From Symsagittifera roscoffensis (Eukaryota; Xenacoelomorpha; Acoela; Convolutidae): a stretch of 64,000 bases of DNA. Positions 1 through 10,660 of this stretch are shown here, one piece after another (within the stretch, counting starts at the first letter, position 1; each line of letters starts with the position of its first letter). The DNA lies in assembly GCF_963678635.1 (NCBI RefSeq), contig NW_026971238.1, forward strand, positions 43,553-107,552. Direction: 5' to 3'. The notes under the pieces were generated by a model that was not told the DNA's origin, did no database searches, and saw only the letters and a program-made list of their open reading frames with translations. A program made the translations under genes and the position numbers.

Positions 1-318
1 CGGAACGTTCTCTGCTATTCTGTAGTTCGTTGTCGTTTTTTTAATCTCGATTTTCGTCCTGTTCGCAATTGCAATTCAAGTTGTTGTGTTTTTTCACTCG
101 TTTCTTGTTAAAATGGCCGTTTCAGCATTTCTCAGAAATGTGACGTCACCATTCGAATTTTTGAAATTTTAAAATACTAGAACATTCCAGCCCTCACCGT
201 TCGGCTAAACGTTCCAATAACGCTCTTAGTTCTTAAAAACCACCAATCCGGAAGGCCTACTGCTAAAATTCCGAATTCTGCAGATATTGCATTTTTCACA
301 TTCTGGTCGAATGTCACA
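1..318 (-). mobile_element. 3' LTR of element 1, partial
   Basis: This segment matches 23503-23820 base for base apart from seven substitutions. On the minus strand it begins TGTGACATTC, the conventional TG start. About 616 bp of this LTR lie beyond the left edge of the window. Confidence 0.93.
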
Positions 319-334
319 TACTCCCCGGACAGTC
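319..334 (-). promoter_or_regulatory. Polypurine tract of element 1
   Basis: Reading the minus strand, the purine-rich run CCGGGGAGTA directly precedes the TG of the 3' LTR. This is where a plus-strand primer would be made. Element 2 has a related sequence at the same position (26295-26310). Confidence 0.65.
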
Positions 335-1131
335 CGGTCAATGTCCTCATTGAATCGCGCAATATTCACAAAATGGTTACAGTGCCATCGAACAGAATTT
401 ACAAAATGCACGAAATTACTCTTATCCACGTCATATCAACTCACTGCAGAATACAAATGGCATCATACTACATCACTATAGCCTTCAAATTCTTTCATTA
501 ATCTGCACATTGAGAATATGATCTAAGATAAAACATGTTTTCTGACTTCCAGTGTCAATGTCCCGATTAAAACTTTTTCTCTTAGATTAAAAAGGTGTTG
601 GCTTGCAAGACAGTCTTGCCAACCAACGAGCTAAAATTATCCTACTAAGCTCCTTCCCTTCGGAAATCTTGCTTGTTTATTGTCCTGAATATTAAAACTA
701 AGAAACTTTGTGGTTAGAAAGAACAATGTACCAACCTCCCTCTTCAAGAGGTCACTCAAGTCTTGCATGTCACCACAAAGTGATCAGTTTTCCTAAGTGA
801 TTAAAAACAATCATGCAGGCTGGAATATTTAAATATACTCTTCTCTTAAGCCTTTCTAAATAAATAATAAGTGTCTCTAAAGCCACTTCAGCTAAAATCA
901 AAATGCAAATTTATAAATGCAACAATTTCAAAACTCAACTAAATGTTTCAGTTTTCAATTACAACTTGGTTGCTTGGTTTCTCACTTGAGTTTTTCACAC
1001 ACACAAAACAATTCTGATTTTTGACTCTTCTTCATCATTCCTTTGTTCTCTTCTTTTTGTGTCGTTTAGAAGTTCTAAAACTTCTAAATTCTTTTTTCTT
1101 TCTTGTTGCCTCTTGTTTTCTTGACCATTCG
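335..1131 (-). other. 3' untranslated region of element 1
   Basis: About 800 bp lie between the ORF4 stop and the polypurine tract. The stretch is AT-rich, and I see no conserved ORF, repeat or RNA gene in it. Confidence 0.5.
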
Positions 1132-4100
1132 TCAATGTTCCATTTCCTCTTCCTGTGACACTGACTCCGCACTTTCGGTTTCCGTGTCATGTAGCACGTC
1201 ATTGACTATCCTGACGCTGTTGGAAGCCGTCCTCCAACACTTCTGCTCTTCTACCCTCTGTTTACAGCAAGGTAGGGGATCCACGTTGCATTCTCTGTTT
1301 CTACAGAAGCTGTTGTGGAGACACAACGTCACGTTTCTCTCCAGATCTTCTTTCAGCATCTCTGCCTTCTCATTTCCACTACGCTCACTCGTTCTGGAAA
1401 TTCTTTTCACAGCGGTGGTCACTGCATTTCGATGAGTCACGAAAGCTCGCTTGAAAGCTCCTGCCCCAATGTCCAGCTGATATTCACTGTACACTCTGCC
1501 AAGCTTCGACATATGCTTTTTCGCATACTCGTACAACCATGCAGTCATGTTAGCTCTGAACCATGGCATCAATCGTTTTCTCGCCCATATCTTCTTCACT
1601 TCCATCGGAATGTTTAGAACTTTGCACATTGTCTCAAAAAGATCTAAATCTTTTAGACAATCTAATTTCCGCAATTGTTCTCTCGTTGGTGCCTCCTGTC
1701 TATTATTTTCTCTCACATGAGCTTCCAGCCATCGTATCGCCATCATAACTCCCACTATCACTATTGTTACGGGTTGTGATGAATCTGGTAAACCCATGGA
1801 GAGCAGCTCTCCAGAGTCCCAGATCAACATCAGATTACTACGCTTGGGATACCACCAGGTCTGCAACAAGCAGTGGCAAGGAAACTCGTCATGTGTCAAC
1901 ATGATGCTCCTCCAATTACGTTTCCCCGAAGCTTCCAGCAATGGTTCCACTTCCATCATCACTCGGTGGATTTCATCGTTCTCATCTACTGCATTGTAAT
2001 CTGTGACAGTTGATCCTCTCTGTTTCTGTTTCTCAAAGTCACTGAAGTTCCCGCTCACATATCCCATGAACTTCTTTCCTAATATTGACTCCAATTCTTC
2101 TTTGGTTCTCCCTGGGACTGCTGAGAACATCTTACATAGCAACTCGTAAGACTTTTCAGACATTCTCGCCAATCTCACACACTTCGGCACTGAGAAGGCT
2201 TGATCCACAATCGTTCTTGTACTCTTCACGTCCACAGCTACGAAATGTACAGGATACCTGCTCTTGCACATTGGAGCCAACGTTGAACCCACCAAATATC
2301 GTGCTCCTGATGGTCTACAATAAGTTTCGCTGTGTCTGATGTTCATCTCTGTTTCGATTGCTTCCCTCCATTTTCCTATGTATTTCTGCTCAGTCTGCAA
2401 AACTCCTGGGAATACTTCTACGCTGATGGCTGTGACCATCTCATGTTTCTGTTCTAGATTCAATAGTGACTCTAAAGAACCAAACATGCTGTAGAATCCT
2501 AGTGCTGTCACTAGATTCACATCAGTTCCTCCGTGGCAATCTGCTATCAGTTCCGTTTCCGTTCTTGCTTTCATCACTACATTTCCAAACAATACTGTCA
2601 ATTGCTTATGTTGTTTCTCCAGGGTTTTCACACAGTCTAGACTTCCACAAACGTGACCCTCCAGTCCACAGACTTCCGCCAGACAGCTACCAGGTTTGAC
2701 CCAGTCTTCTGGTCCCCAGCCAGGCAACTCCACTTTATCTTCTCCGTTGCACTTAGAGGCTGTTATCATCACATTATATATGATGTTGAGGTCACGCAGG
2801 TTACAGTCTGCATTCAGTTCCCTCTGTACGTCTTGTGTCGCCCGTAATATCGAGTCAGCGTTGGGACTAGGACACCATGATGGCCTCATCAATTCCCACA
2901 CTGCCATCAAGCTCGTTCTCAGTAACTCATCTGAGAATCCCAACCCAAACTCCACTCTCTTGTCGGATTTTGGTACTGAAGGTGCAGTCACCTCTTCTTC
3001 CAAGATCAGTCCCAATTTGGCCTGTGGATTGTTAACGCTCTTGATCGTTACAATTCTGGACGTCCAGAATCTTAGTAACACCGCCTGCTCATAATCAAAG
3101 AAGCAATCACGTATGTCTTCACTCAGGAAAGGATTGTACGCTATCCCTATGATCCCAGATACGTAGCTATATGACTTCTTCTTGATCGGTCCACAGTATT
3201 CACTGGATTTCGGCAATGCTCCCATAGATTCTTTAGTGAGTCTCAGCTCCTTGTTTGAGAATCTCCTGATCTCATCTATCTTTTTCATGGGTTCCAATTC
3301 TTCAGGTTCTTTCATATTCACCCTCATCGGTTTACTTTGCTGCATGTCCAGCAGTGCTAGCAAGAACAAGGCTTTCGTTCGCTCATCGCCTTTCCTCAAC
3401 ATTTTAACACAAGTGTTTAATGCAGGTACTGAAATCTGCTCTATCAGGAATCGAATGAAACAGAGAGCATCTCTCCGCTTCGCACACGCGACTGCTGCTC
3501 CCTCCTGGACTATCAGATCCCTCAGATTCGTCATAAGGAACACCTTTTCTTCTTTTGACCTCTTTCTTTCTTCTGAGTCATATTCTTCTCGAGTCAGTCC
3601 CATCATGCACCAGGCGAACCTGAGTTGTAATTCTGTCCTTACGTAAGGTACTGCCACGAGAGCATGTATTCTTGGCGTAGTCCTCATTTCTTCTTCGAAA
3701 TACCTCAATACTACTGCTTTCCATGGAAGGCTCACTAACTGCTCGATCGTTTCCGCCTGTACATCAGACGACGCCAAAGTTCCGTACGCCTTCTGCTTGA
3801 GGGTGGTGCCCTGCAATATTGTTTCCAGATAACCCTCCATGGCTTTTTCGTCTTCCAGGGCCATTACATGCCCTCTAGCCGAGTTTCGGTATTCCAACAT
3901 TTCCATGTATCCACCGGTGGGTTCATCTATCGACACTGTCTCAGACACTGTTAGTCTGTTGTATTCCACTGGTGTTAGTTGTCCTGCAACACTTCCCTTT
4001 CCATGATTCATGGGAGATGGCTTGAAGTCCCTCATTTTACTCTCTCCACATTGACTGAGTATTTCCATTTCTAAAGTTGCTCCAGTCAGAGTGCGGTCAC

Positions 4101-7100
4101 TCCTTTTGGATTTATAACCGGTTGACTTTATTCCCGCCATGAGAATGGGTGGCACCATCGCTATATCAGTTAACATTCTATCTGTGCCAGACAATTGATA
4201 ATCACCTTGCCCCAAATCCATGACTTCCTCGACTCGTTTTCTTTTCGCTGAGTTACCAGCTTTCATCGATATTTCTGAATCCACTTTCGTCTTTCCAATT
4301 CTCCTCGGCATCACTCTGCTGCCTAACTTCATTTTCATCGCATTGATTTTATCAATCACCATTTTCGATCGTATCGTCCCTCTCCTGGTTCTTGACAGAT
4401 ACACCACCTCTCCTTCATTGTCCTGCGGTGTCATCTTGATGGGAGAATTCGCTTCACTCTCATCAGTGGCTGAGTCGATCAATAACTCACTTAGTCTCCC
4501 TTCACACTCATCAAGTTTGTCAACTACTTCTCTCATCAAGGGTTGATTGAGACCTGTTTTGAGGATGGACTGGGTCCCATAGCTCTGAATCACAGTCCAG
4601 ACTTCTTCCATAAACGCCACTCTGTCCAGCTTACATCCCGTCCTACTCTCGTGGTCTCGGTGATGTACTTCCCATTCTTCTTCGGGCAGCGTTCCCAAGA
4701 AAGGTACTCTGGCTGAGGCCTCTATTCTTCTCCTCCGGGGTGATTCCATGAGGATTCTCTGGTCGTTATTTCTTGAATTGCCAGGAGAGCTGCTCTCATG
4801 CAAATTCCGTTTCATTTCCATAAAGGCTGACGGAGGCTCCAGTGTCGAGGTGCCTTCATCCGCTGGCTCAGTCGTTTCCAACGTATCCGCATTGTTTTCA
4901 AGATCACTGAAGATGTTAAAATCCAGGCTAGATGTTCCTCCTGTCGATGCCCTGTCGTCTTCCCCACCAGTTTGATCTTGTTGCATGGGTTCTTCAGTCT
5001 GACGGCTTCCACCCTGTCCGTCATCTCCTTCTGACCTGTCCTTATTCGGGCTCGATGGTCCTTGTTCGTCATTGTCGGCTTCTTCCTGGAATCTCGGTAT
5101 GAGCAATGTACCGGCCGATTTATCTTCCTCTTCTCCATGGACCACTTTGATTTCTTCGCAGCCGAAGGGTGCTAGGAAGGTTCTCGTCTGCAATATTCCT
5201 CCAACTTTCATCTCCTTTTTCACACTGGTCAGGATTAATGAGGCTTCAGGCAATTCAGTCCTGCCTCTCATTCTCATTGGAGCTAAGCCTAGTCCCTTCC
5301 ATTCCTCATCAAATCTTCCAGGCTTGGGAGTAGCGGCATTGCTTATTCGCCTTCTCGTCGCTTGATCCGTGTACGCAAAACGTGTGTACTGTAACACGGC
5401 GGCATTTCTCCCCACAAAGTATGGATCCATCGTCACCGAGAAATTCCCTACTCTCCTTTCATTGGTTTCGAATGCTCTCAACCTAGGAGTTTGTACTACG
5501 GAGACTGCTCCGAGCAACATCCTTCTTATTAGAAGGAACTCAGGGATTGCCTCCGGTAGCTTCTTGTAATCGCCCCAGTCCTTTGTCTCTTCTCTCACTT
5601 TGTGATAGGCTGCTGTGAGACGAGGCACTCTGGTCATTTCACCATTCGTTTTGTCATAGGGCCTCAGATTCCAAAGCTTTGGAAACACCTCGATGTGTCC
5701 TCTTTCTACTTCTCCCATGCGGTCACAGAAGTGATCGTCAAAATTGATGACTGTCATTTCCGGCTCCGATATTTTCGCAAACAACAGATCTTCACTCATG
5801 AGCTCCCGCAGTGCGTGCTGCTCACACCAATTCAGTGTACTACCGTCCACTGCCGATATGAGGTTCAGGTGCAGCACCGACCTCCTATATGCTTCCACTT
5901 TAACGTCAGGGAACGCAAAGGTGACTGCTGGTCCATAGATCACTGTCACGAACTCCGTGACTCCTCTGATCAGCGCCAAGGGATCGGTCCTCATAGCTAA
6001 GCTCAGATCTGTTAATAGCGGCATGCCTCCAACATGTCGTCTAACATCTTCTTCTCTTTCAATTGTCTCGTCTTCTCCGGTTCCAAAGCGATTTTGCTGC
6101 AAGAGATATTGGATCAGAGTGTGTCTCAGGTCTCTTATTTTGTTCCACGAGTCCGTGGATTTCTTCATATCCAGGTTCCTCACTCTCTCTTTCATCTGCT
6201 CTGGACAACGTGCCAGTTTCATTAGTCCTCCCAAGTTTCCGTGGGTTATTGCGATCAATGTCAGAAGTCCATCTAGTCGCAGGTTCTGTATTCCATCCGT
6301 AAGCAGTATCGCCGGTCCTTTCACGAAACTCTCCGCTCCGAATGTCACGAACAAGGCTATTAATTCCACTATCGATACTTTCACTACTGCTTGGAGGAAT
6401 TCCTTTATCAAATAGTGCGAGACTTTCGGGTAAACTTTTGCCAAGAAGGACGCGGTCCATCCGGCTCCCAACCCTTCTAGCATGCTGTCTGTCCTTTCAA
6501 ATCCCTCCTGCCCTTTCACTTCCTGGGTCCAGAAGGTTTCCAGAGTAATCTGACACATCCTGTTCACGAACTCAGCGGTCTTTTCTCCGGCATTTTCCGC
6601 CAGGTTCACCTCTTTCAACAAGTAGGCGTGTATCTTAGTGATCATTATTGGGCCTTGCTGAAAAGCATCTGCACCCAATGCCGCTACCCTAGGATTCAGG
6701 TGTAGCCACTGGTTTGCTTCCGGCTTGGTTCTCAGAACCATCGCCTCGAGTTGAGCTCTGGTCTCCAGTGAATTCTTTCTTCTCGTGTCTTCACTCGCCA
6801 CTTCCATTGCTCGGAACCACAAGTCGTTGGACATTGCCGTGATCACTCGATGGTCGTCATCTATTCCTGGTTTCAATTTGAGCTGCCGACTGAAGTTGGA
6901 CAGTTCCAACCCCAGCACTTCGTCCAACACCAACATGTGTAGCGCGTGGTCCTTAAATCCTCTCATCGCGTTTGAAATATCTGACCATACTGCAGGCAGT
7001 TCAGCCTTAAGTGGCCTCAGGTTCTCCATTTCTATCATGCGATTCGGGGCTGATATGATCACATCATATTTTCCTTCCGAAAGTAAGGCTACCATTGCAT

Positions 7101-10083
7101 ACACAAATTTCAGTCCATCCGGGAGATGTGCATACCCCGGAGACAACGCAAATACTACTCTCAACGTCACTTTATTGAATGATCCCTCCTTCGTCGCATC
7201 CACCACTTCACCCATCGACTCCAGGATGTCTTTTATCGCTGGCCATACTGCGTTTTCTGCTGTTGCAGGATCTCTGAGCCTGCTCAGAAAACCTCCACTG
7301 TGTAGATGATCATTGATACCAGCAAACACAATCGTTATCGGGTTCATTTCTGTCTGCCTTTGTACCCCCATAGCCAATGACACTGATTGCAAAAGGTCTA
7401 GGTCAACTGCGGCCAGCATTATGACGTCCGGCCAAAACAAAGACTTAGAGGTGTACACGAACTCTGAATTCGCTACTACCATGATTTTGGCCTTTCTCAT
7501 CTCTGCTTTGTCGTACGCGGCGAAGATAGTCTCATCTTTCTTTATCGCTGTCAATCCGCCATATCTCTGGGCATCACCATCTTGGTTCACTAGTTTTGGG
7601 TACACTCTCTCCTTCACATGACCAGGTGGTGTCGTCAGTTGCCTAAATATCTTCACGTGTTGTCCAATCGGCGCTCTCGCCGTCAGGAATCTTCCTGGTC
7701 TTTCTTCACGATTCCTCTCATCATGGTTCAATCTCACATCTTGCAACGGTCTTGCATTCACAGGTCCCATTGTGTTGTTGGAGGGCATTCCCTCCAAGTC
7801 AGCAAATCTTAAGGCTGTCGTGGAGCTGAAATTTATGCTAGCGGCTATCAACCAGTCTACGCCGGTTATGGAGTATAATCTGCTGACGGATAGCGTCGCT
7901 CCATTCAGCATCCTCTTTGCATCTTCGATGAAGCTTACTCTCTGCAGGTCCAGCTTCATCAGTTCGTCTTTGTATATATACCAGGGAGACGGTATGGGTC
8001 TCGACCACAACAATGAGCCTCTGTTAGGTCTCTCCTCTCGACTGGTACTCGTTGTCTCCGATCTAGTGTCCGATCTAGACGTGCCTGCTACTTCTTCGAT
8101 TGGTTGGTTGACGTTGACAGGTCCTATCCTTCTCCTAGGATGAATTGTCCTCCTCATCGGTGCTTCCCCCAACCGATCTTGCACGTCTGTTCTTCGACCT
8201 GGTTCGCTGGAGCTTTGTTGCCGGTAATTTATGACGGCTGGGACTGTACCCAAACGTGTTTCCAGGTTAGGAGGCACAAAGGTAGTGATCACCGTATCAT
8301 TCACCGTTCCCTCTTCCTTCAGTACTCCTGTGTCAAAGAGTTCTGCTTCCAGCTCATCCAATCTTTCTTGGAAGACTCGATTCAACCAAGCTTGTCCTTC
8401 GATACTGTCAAAGTGGATGCCATCCGAAGTCAGTCTGGCTTGATCCATGGCTCTCAATTCATGTTCAATGTCCATGAGGATCATTCTTCCGGCATTTCGA
8501 TTTGCTAGGTTTCTTAAGATGTTGTTCCATCTCATGACTCCCTCGTTGTGCCTTCTTCCTGATGCTGTCAGGCTTCTTGCGTTCATTGGCACCGTGCAAA
8601 CGGTCAGTACCGCGCAACTGAACTTCTGCCAGAGAGTAGTGAACAAACACACCATCATTGATTCCCACATTGCTTCCTGCTCGTCTGATCCTCTGGAGAT
8701 ATCATTCGTCCCAACTAATATCATCACACTGGGTATCTTCCCTGGATTCATCAGCTCCACCATCCGATATAATTGGGCAATCGTCGCGCCTCCAAAGGCC
8801 ATCACCGTGGTGACCCATGAGGTCATCAAATTCGACAGCACTCTGACTAAGCTGTCTCCCAATATCAGGTGTGATGTCCCGAGTGGTGGTTGCTGCAGGT
8901 TCACAGCCGGGCTCCAGGTAGCTCGATTGAAGCAGGCTCTCGGATCTGTCTCCGGAACTCCCGTGAAACTATACTTCAATTGATTATTCTTCTGCACGCC
9001 TATAACACGAGACACTTTCTTCGCTGGCATCTTCCTTTCTTTCCTCTCTGGGATTCTCGAGCTCCCCATGAGTGGTGTCACGTTACTTATCCCTTGTCTG
9101 ATTACGGTCTGGGAGAGTTGTACTCTGCCCGTATCGTCAATCGTTCCATAGGGTGCAGTCACCCCGGAACCTGGTGCATTCTTGTTAGCGACCAATCGTC
9201 CAGCTGTCTCTATCAGTTTTCTCACTGTCTGTTCTACGACGGGATCACCCAAGGTGTCACTAGGATCCGGGATTGTAACTCGATTCGTCTCTGCTGGAAG
9301 CCGTGTCTCCGTTATTTGACTCATTTCTCGAGGTGTCAAGAGCTCCATCGGGGACTGCCCACGAGGAATATCCCTTGCAGGTATCACTTTCTCAATGGCC
9401 GTTGTCAACGCCGCCTGTTCCGATCGCTCTTTGTATTCCTGCCTCAAGCGTTCGATCTCTTGACCCTGCTTTTTGTTGCAGTCTTCAAACAACTTTCTCC
9501 ACATGTCACGGTCTTCCTCCATCGCCAGCATGGTCTTCGTCATATCGTCTAACTCCTTCTCCGTTCTTTTCAGCTGATCGTTCATCTCGTCCAGATCTTG
9601 TATGGTTTGGTTCGTCTGAACCTTCTGTGTTACTTTCGCCCTTTTTGGTGGCACAGCTGCTCTCAGTGGTGAACCAGACGAGGTCGCCTCGCTGTTCATC
9701 TCCCTATGCATTCTCGTCAGCCCAGGTTTGGGCTTAGAGGGCATTGGCATCTCACCTGGTTGGTAAGTCCTAGAACTTCCCAACCCAGGCTCATTCGCCA
9801 AGTCACTCCCTGAGAGAGCCCCGTTTCTCCACCTCATCACTCTCATGTTCGGGCGGTCTAGTACTCCTCTTTCTCCATATGCTGCCATCAACAGGACTTC
9901 CGTGGGGCGGTCCCCACGGTTGTCGTGCCCCAAGATGTTGATCAGGGCGGTCAGCAACATGACCACCTCTGGGTCCTCCAGAGCGAAGTCTCGTTCTATC
10001 AGCCGACGATAGATCGCATCTACCATCGGTCCCACATATGCCTCTGCCAGGTCCATCAATTCGTCCAGGTTGAAATTGTCCAT
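1132..10083 (-). CDS. ORF4: about 2,983-residue protein with tandem SGNH-hydrolase-like domains
   Basis: The frame is open for almost 9 kb. I place the start at the ATG at 10083, because element 2 has an ATG at the equivalent place (35853); the frame stays open a little further upstream without an ATG. Residues about 160-230 form a charged coiled coil. A first SGNH hydrolase domain has GDSL at about residue 408 (8862), GTND at about 457 and DGIHF at about 553, matching blocks I, III and V of the family. A second SGNH-like domain follows with NSEF at about 873, GIND at about 921 and DDDH at about 1073. Residues about 1650-1745 are acidic and low in complexity. The C-terminal half is unknown but conserved in element 2; it has several Cys/His groups (about 2470-2490, DCHG near 2510, PCHC near 2733, and a cluster at about 2922-2941). 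There is no signal peptide and no clear envelope-type membrane anchor. The ORF sits where an env gene would be. SGNH enzymes are serine esterases or lipases; the substrate is unknown. Confidence 0.85.
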   Translation of the reverse strand: MDNFNLDELMDLAEAYVGPMVDAIYRRLIERDFALEDPEVVMLLTALINILGHDNRGDRPTEVLLMAAYGERGVLDRPNMRVMRWRNGALSGSDLANEPGLGSSRTYQPGEMPMPSKPKPGLTRMHREMNSEATSSGSPLRAAVPPKRAKVTQKVQTNQTIQDLDEMNDQLKRTEKELDDMTKTMLAMEEDRDMWRKLFEDCNKKQGQEIERLRQEYKERSEQAALTTAIEKVIPARDIPRGQSPMELLTPREMSQITETRLPAETNRVTIPDPSDTLGDPVVEQTVRKLIETAGRLVANKNAPGSGVTAPYGTIDDTGRVQLSQTVIRQGISNVTPLMGSSRIPERKERKMPAKKVSRVIGVQKNNQLKYSFTGVPETDPRACFNRATWSPAVNLQQPPLGTSHLILGDSLVRVLSNLMTSWVTTVMAFGGATIAQLYRMVELMNPGKIPSVMILVGTNDISRGSDEQEAMWESMMVCLFTTLWQKFSCAVLTVCTVPMNARSLTASGRRHNEGVMRWNNILRNLANRNAGRMILMDIEHELRAMDQARLTSDGIHFDSIEGQAWLNRVFQERLDELEAELFDTGVLKEEGTVNDTVITTFVPPNLETRLGTVPAVINYRQQSSSEPGRRTDVQDRLGEAPMRRTIHPRRRIGPVNVNQPIEEVAGTSRSDTRSETTSTSREERPNRGSLLWSRPIPSPWYIYKDELMKLDLQRVSFIEDAKRMLNGATLSVSRLYSITGVDWLIAASINFSSTTALRFADLEGMPSNNTMGPVNARPLQDVRLNHDERNREERPGRFLTARAPIGQHVKIFRQLTTPPGHVKERVYPKLVNQDGDAQRYGGLTAIKKDETIFAAYDKAEMRKAKIMVVANSEFVYTSKSLFWPDVIMLAAVDLDLLQSVSLAMGVQRQTEMNPITIVFAGINDHLHSGGFLSRLRDPATAENAVWPAIKDILESMGEVVDATKEGSFNKVTLRVVFALSPGYAHLPDGLKFVYAMVALLSEGKYDVIISAPNRMIEMENLRPLKAELPAVWSDISNAMRGFKDHALHMLVLDEVLGLELSNFSRQLKLKPGIDDDHRVITAMSNDLWFRAMEVASEDTRRKNSLETRAQLEAMVLRTKPEANQWLHLNPRVAALGADAFQQGPIMITKIHAYLLKEVNLAENAGEKTAEFVNRMCQITLETFWTQEVKGQEGFERTDSMLEGLGAGWTASFLAKVYPKVSHYLIKEFLQAVVKVSIVELIALFVTFGAESFVKGPAILLTDGIQNLRLDGLLTLIAITHGNLGGLMKLARCPEQMKERVRNLDMKKSTDSWNKIRDLRHTLIQYLLQQNRFGTGEDETIEREEDVRRHVGGMPLLTDLSLAMRTDPLALIRGVTEFVTVIYGPAVTFAFPDVKVEAYRRSVLHLNLISAVDGSTLNWCEQHALRELMSEDLLFAKISEPEMTVINFDDHFCDRMGEVERGHIEVFPKLWNLRPYDKTNGEMTRVPRLTAAYHKVREETKDWGDYKKLPEAIPEFLLIRRMLLGAVSVVQTPRLRAFETNERRVGNFSVTMDPYFVGRNAAVLQYTRFAYTDQATRRRISNAATPKPGRFDEEWKGLGLAPMRMRGRTELPEASLILTSVKKEMKVGGILQTRTFLAPFGCEEIKVVHGEEEDKSAGTLLIPRFQEEADNDEQGPSSPNKDRSEGDDGQGGSRQTEEPMQQDQTGGEDDRASTGGTSSLDFNIFSDLENNADTLETTEPADEGTSTLEPPSAFMEMKRNLHESSSPGNSRNNDQRILMESPRRRRIEASARVPFLGTLPEEEWEVHHRDHESRTGCKLDRVAFMEEVWTVIQSYGTQSILKTGLNQPLMREVVDKLDECEGRLSELLIDSATDESEANSPIKMTPQDNEGEVVYLSRTRRGTIRSKMVIDKINAMKMKLGSRVMPRRIGKTKVDSEISMKAGNSAKRKRVEEVMDLGQGDYQLSGTDRMLTDIAMVPPILMAGIKSTGYKSKRSDRTLTGATLEMEILSQCGESKMRDFKPSPMNHGKGSVAGQLTPVEYNRLTVSETVSIDEPTGGYMEMLEYRNSARGHVMALEDEKAMEGYLETILQGTTLKQKAYGTLASSDVQAETIEQLVSLPWKAVVLRYFEEEMRTTPRIHALVAVPYVRTELQLRFAWCMMGLTREEYDSEERKRSKEEKVFLMTNLRDLIVQEGAAVACAKRRDALCFIRFLIEQISVPALNTCVKMLRKGDERTKALFLLALLDMQQSKPMRVNMKEPEELEPMKKIDEIRRFSNKELRLTKESMGALPKSSEYCGPIKKKSYSYVSGIIGIAYNPFLSEDIRDCFFDYEQAVLLRFWTSRIVTIKSVNNPQAKLGLILEEEVTAPSVPKSDKRVEFGLGFSDELLRTSLMAVWELMRPSWCPSPNADSILRATQDVQRELNADCNLRDLNIIYNVMITASKCNGEDKVELPGWGPEDWVKPGSCLAEVCGLEGHVCGSLDCVKTLEKQHKQLTVLFGNVVMKARTETELIADCHGGTDVNLVTALGFYSMFGSLESLLNLEQKHEMVTAISVEVFPGVLQTEQKYIGKWREAIETEMNIRHSETYCRPSGARYLVGSTLAPMCKSRYPVHFVAVDVKSTRTIVDQAFSVPKCVRLARMSEKSYELLCKMFSAVPGRTKEELESILGKKFMGYVSGNFSDFEKQKQRGSTVTDYNAVDENDEIHRVMMEVEPLLEASGKRNWRSIMLTHDEFPCHCLLQTWWYPKRSNLMLIWDSGELLSMGLPDSSQPVTIVIVGVMMAIRWLEAHVRENNRQEAPTREQLRKLDCLKDLDLFETMCKVLNIPMEVKKIWARKRLMPWFRANMTAWLYEYAKKHMSKLGRVYSEYQLDIGAGAFKRAFVTHRNAVTTAVKRISRTSERSGNEKAEMLKEDLERNVTLCLHNSFCRNRECNVDPLPCCKQRVEEQKCWRTASNSVRIVNDVLHDTETESAESVSQEEEMEH

Positions 10084-10493
10084 ACTGTTCTTTCCAAGTT
10101 TGATTTGATTCGATTTCGGTTTGATAATTTGACTCAAGTGAGTAATTTAAATGATCAATCAGGATCTAGAAAAGAAATCACGAATGTCACACTTGTCAAT
10201 TTCACCTTAACATATATCGTTAAAATTTGCTTAAAGACAGTTCAGATAAAAAGATATTTATCCTAAAATTTATTAAAATCAATTGGTTTCTTAAAATTTT
10301 GGAATTCGACCTAAGATTGGACAGTCCAAACTTTGGATCTATTCCCAAAATCGTCATTTAGTTGTTCATGGTCACTAACCCCTACTTACCCATGATCTTA
10401 ATAACTTAACAGATAACATAACATAACGTGACATAACACACATATCACATATTACATACTTAGTCTTTGGCCTAACACCCTCTCGCTCATCAC
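10084..10493 (-). other. Spacer between ORF3 and ORF4
   Basis: About 400 bp of AT-rich DNA without a conserved reading frame. It would hold the ORF4 5' untranslated sequence or a splice acceptor. I cannot point to a specific site. Confidence 0.4.
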
Positions 10494-10660
10494 TCAGCCT
10501 ATACTTAAGTAATATTTCTTATGTAGATATACTTGTATGTTCGTATCGGAAAATATCACGTGTACAAGCGCGTACAATTCCCGAGGATGCAGTCTTCCTC
10601 TGTTTGGATCGTACACTGGAAGCGAGAGCTCCTTCACGTCCATTTCCACAAGGACGTCCA
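10494..10660 (-). pseudogene. C-terminal part of the ORF3 macro-like domain, out of frame
   Basis: This frame encodes the stretch from LSLPVYDPNRG through to the end KKYYLSIG, which matches the end of ORF3 in element 2. In element 1 it lies in a different frame from the rest of ORF3. Compared with element 2, roughly twenty codons between the LVTRAT strand and this segment are missing, and the deletion changes the frame. Confidence 0.7.

Noticed and set aside
1103-9737. Many plus-strand ORFs of 60-220 codons opposite ORF4
   Set aside because: They mirror the long minus-strand frame, have no motifs, and are not conserved opposite ORF4 of element 2.
1132-10083. ORF4 as a retroviral-type envelope gene
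   Set aside because: I see no signal peptide, furin-like site or clear membrane anchor. A single hydrophobic stretch near residue 2770 is short and is followed by a charged helix.
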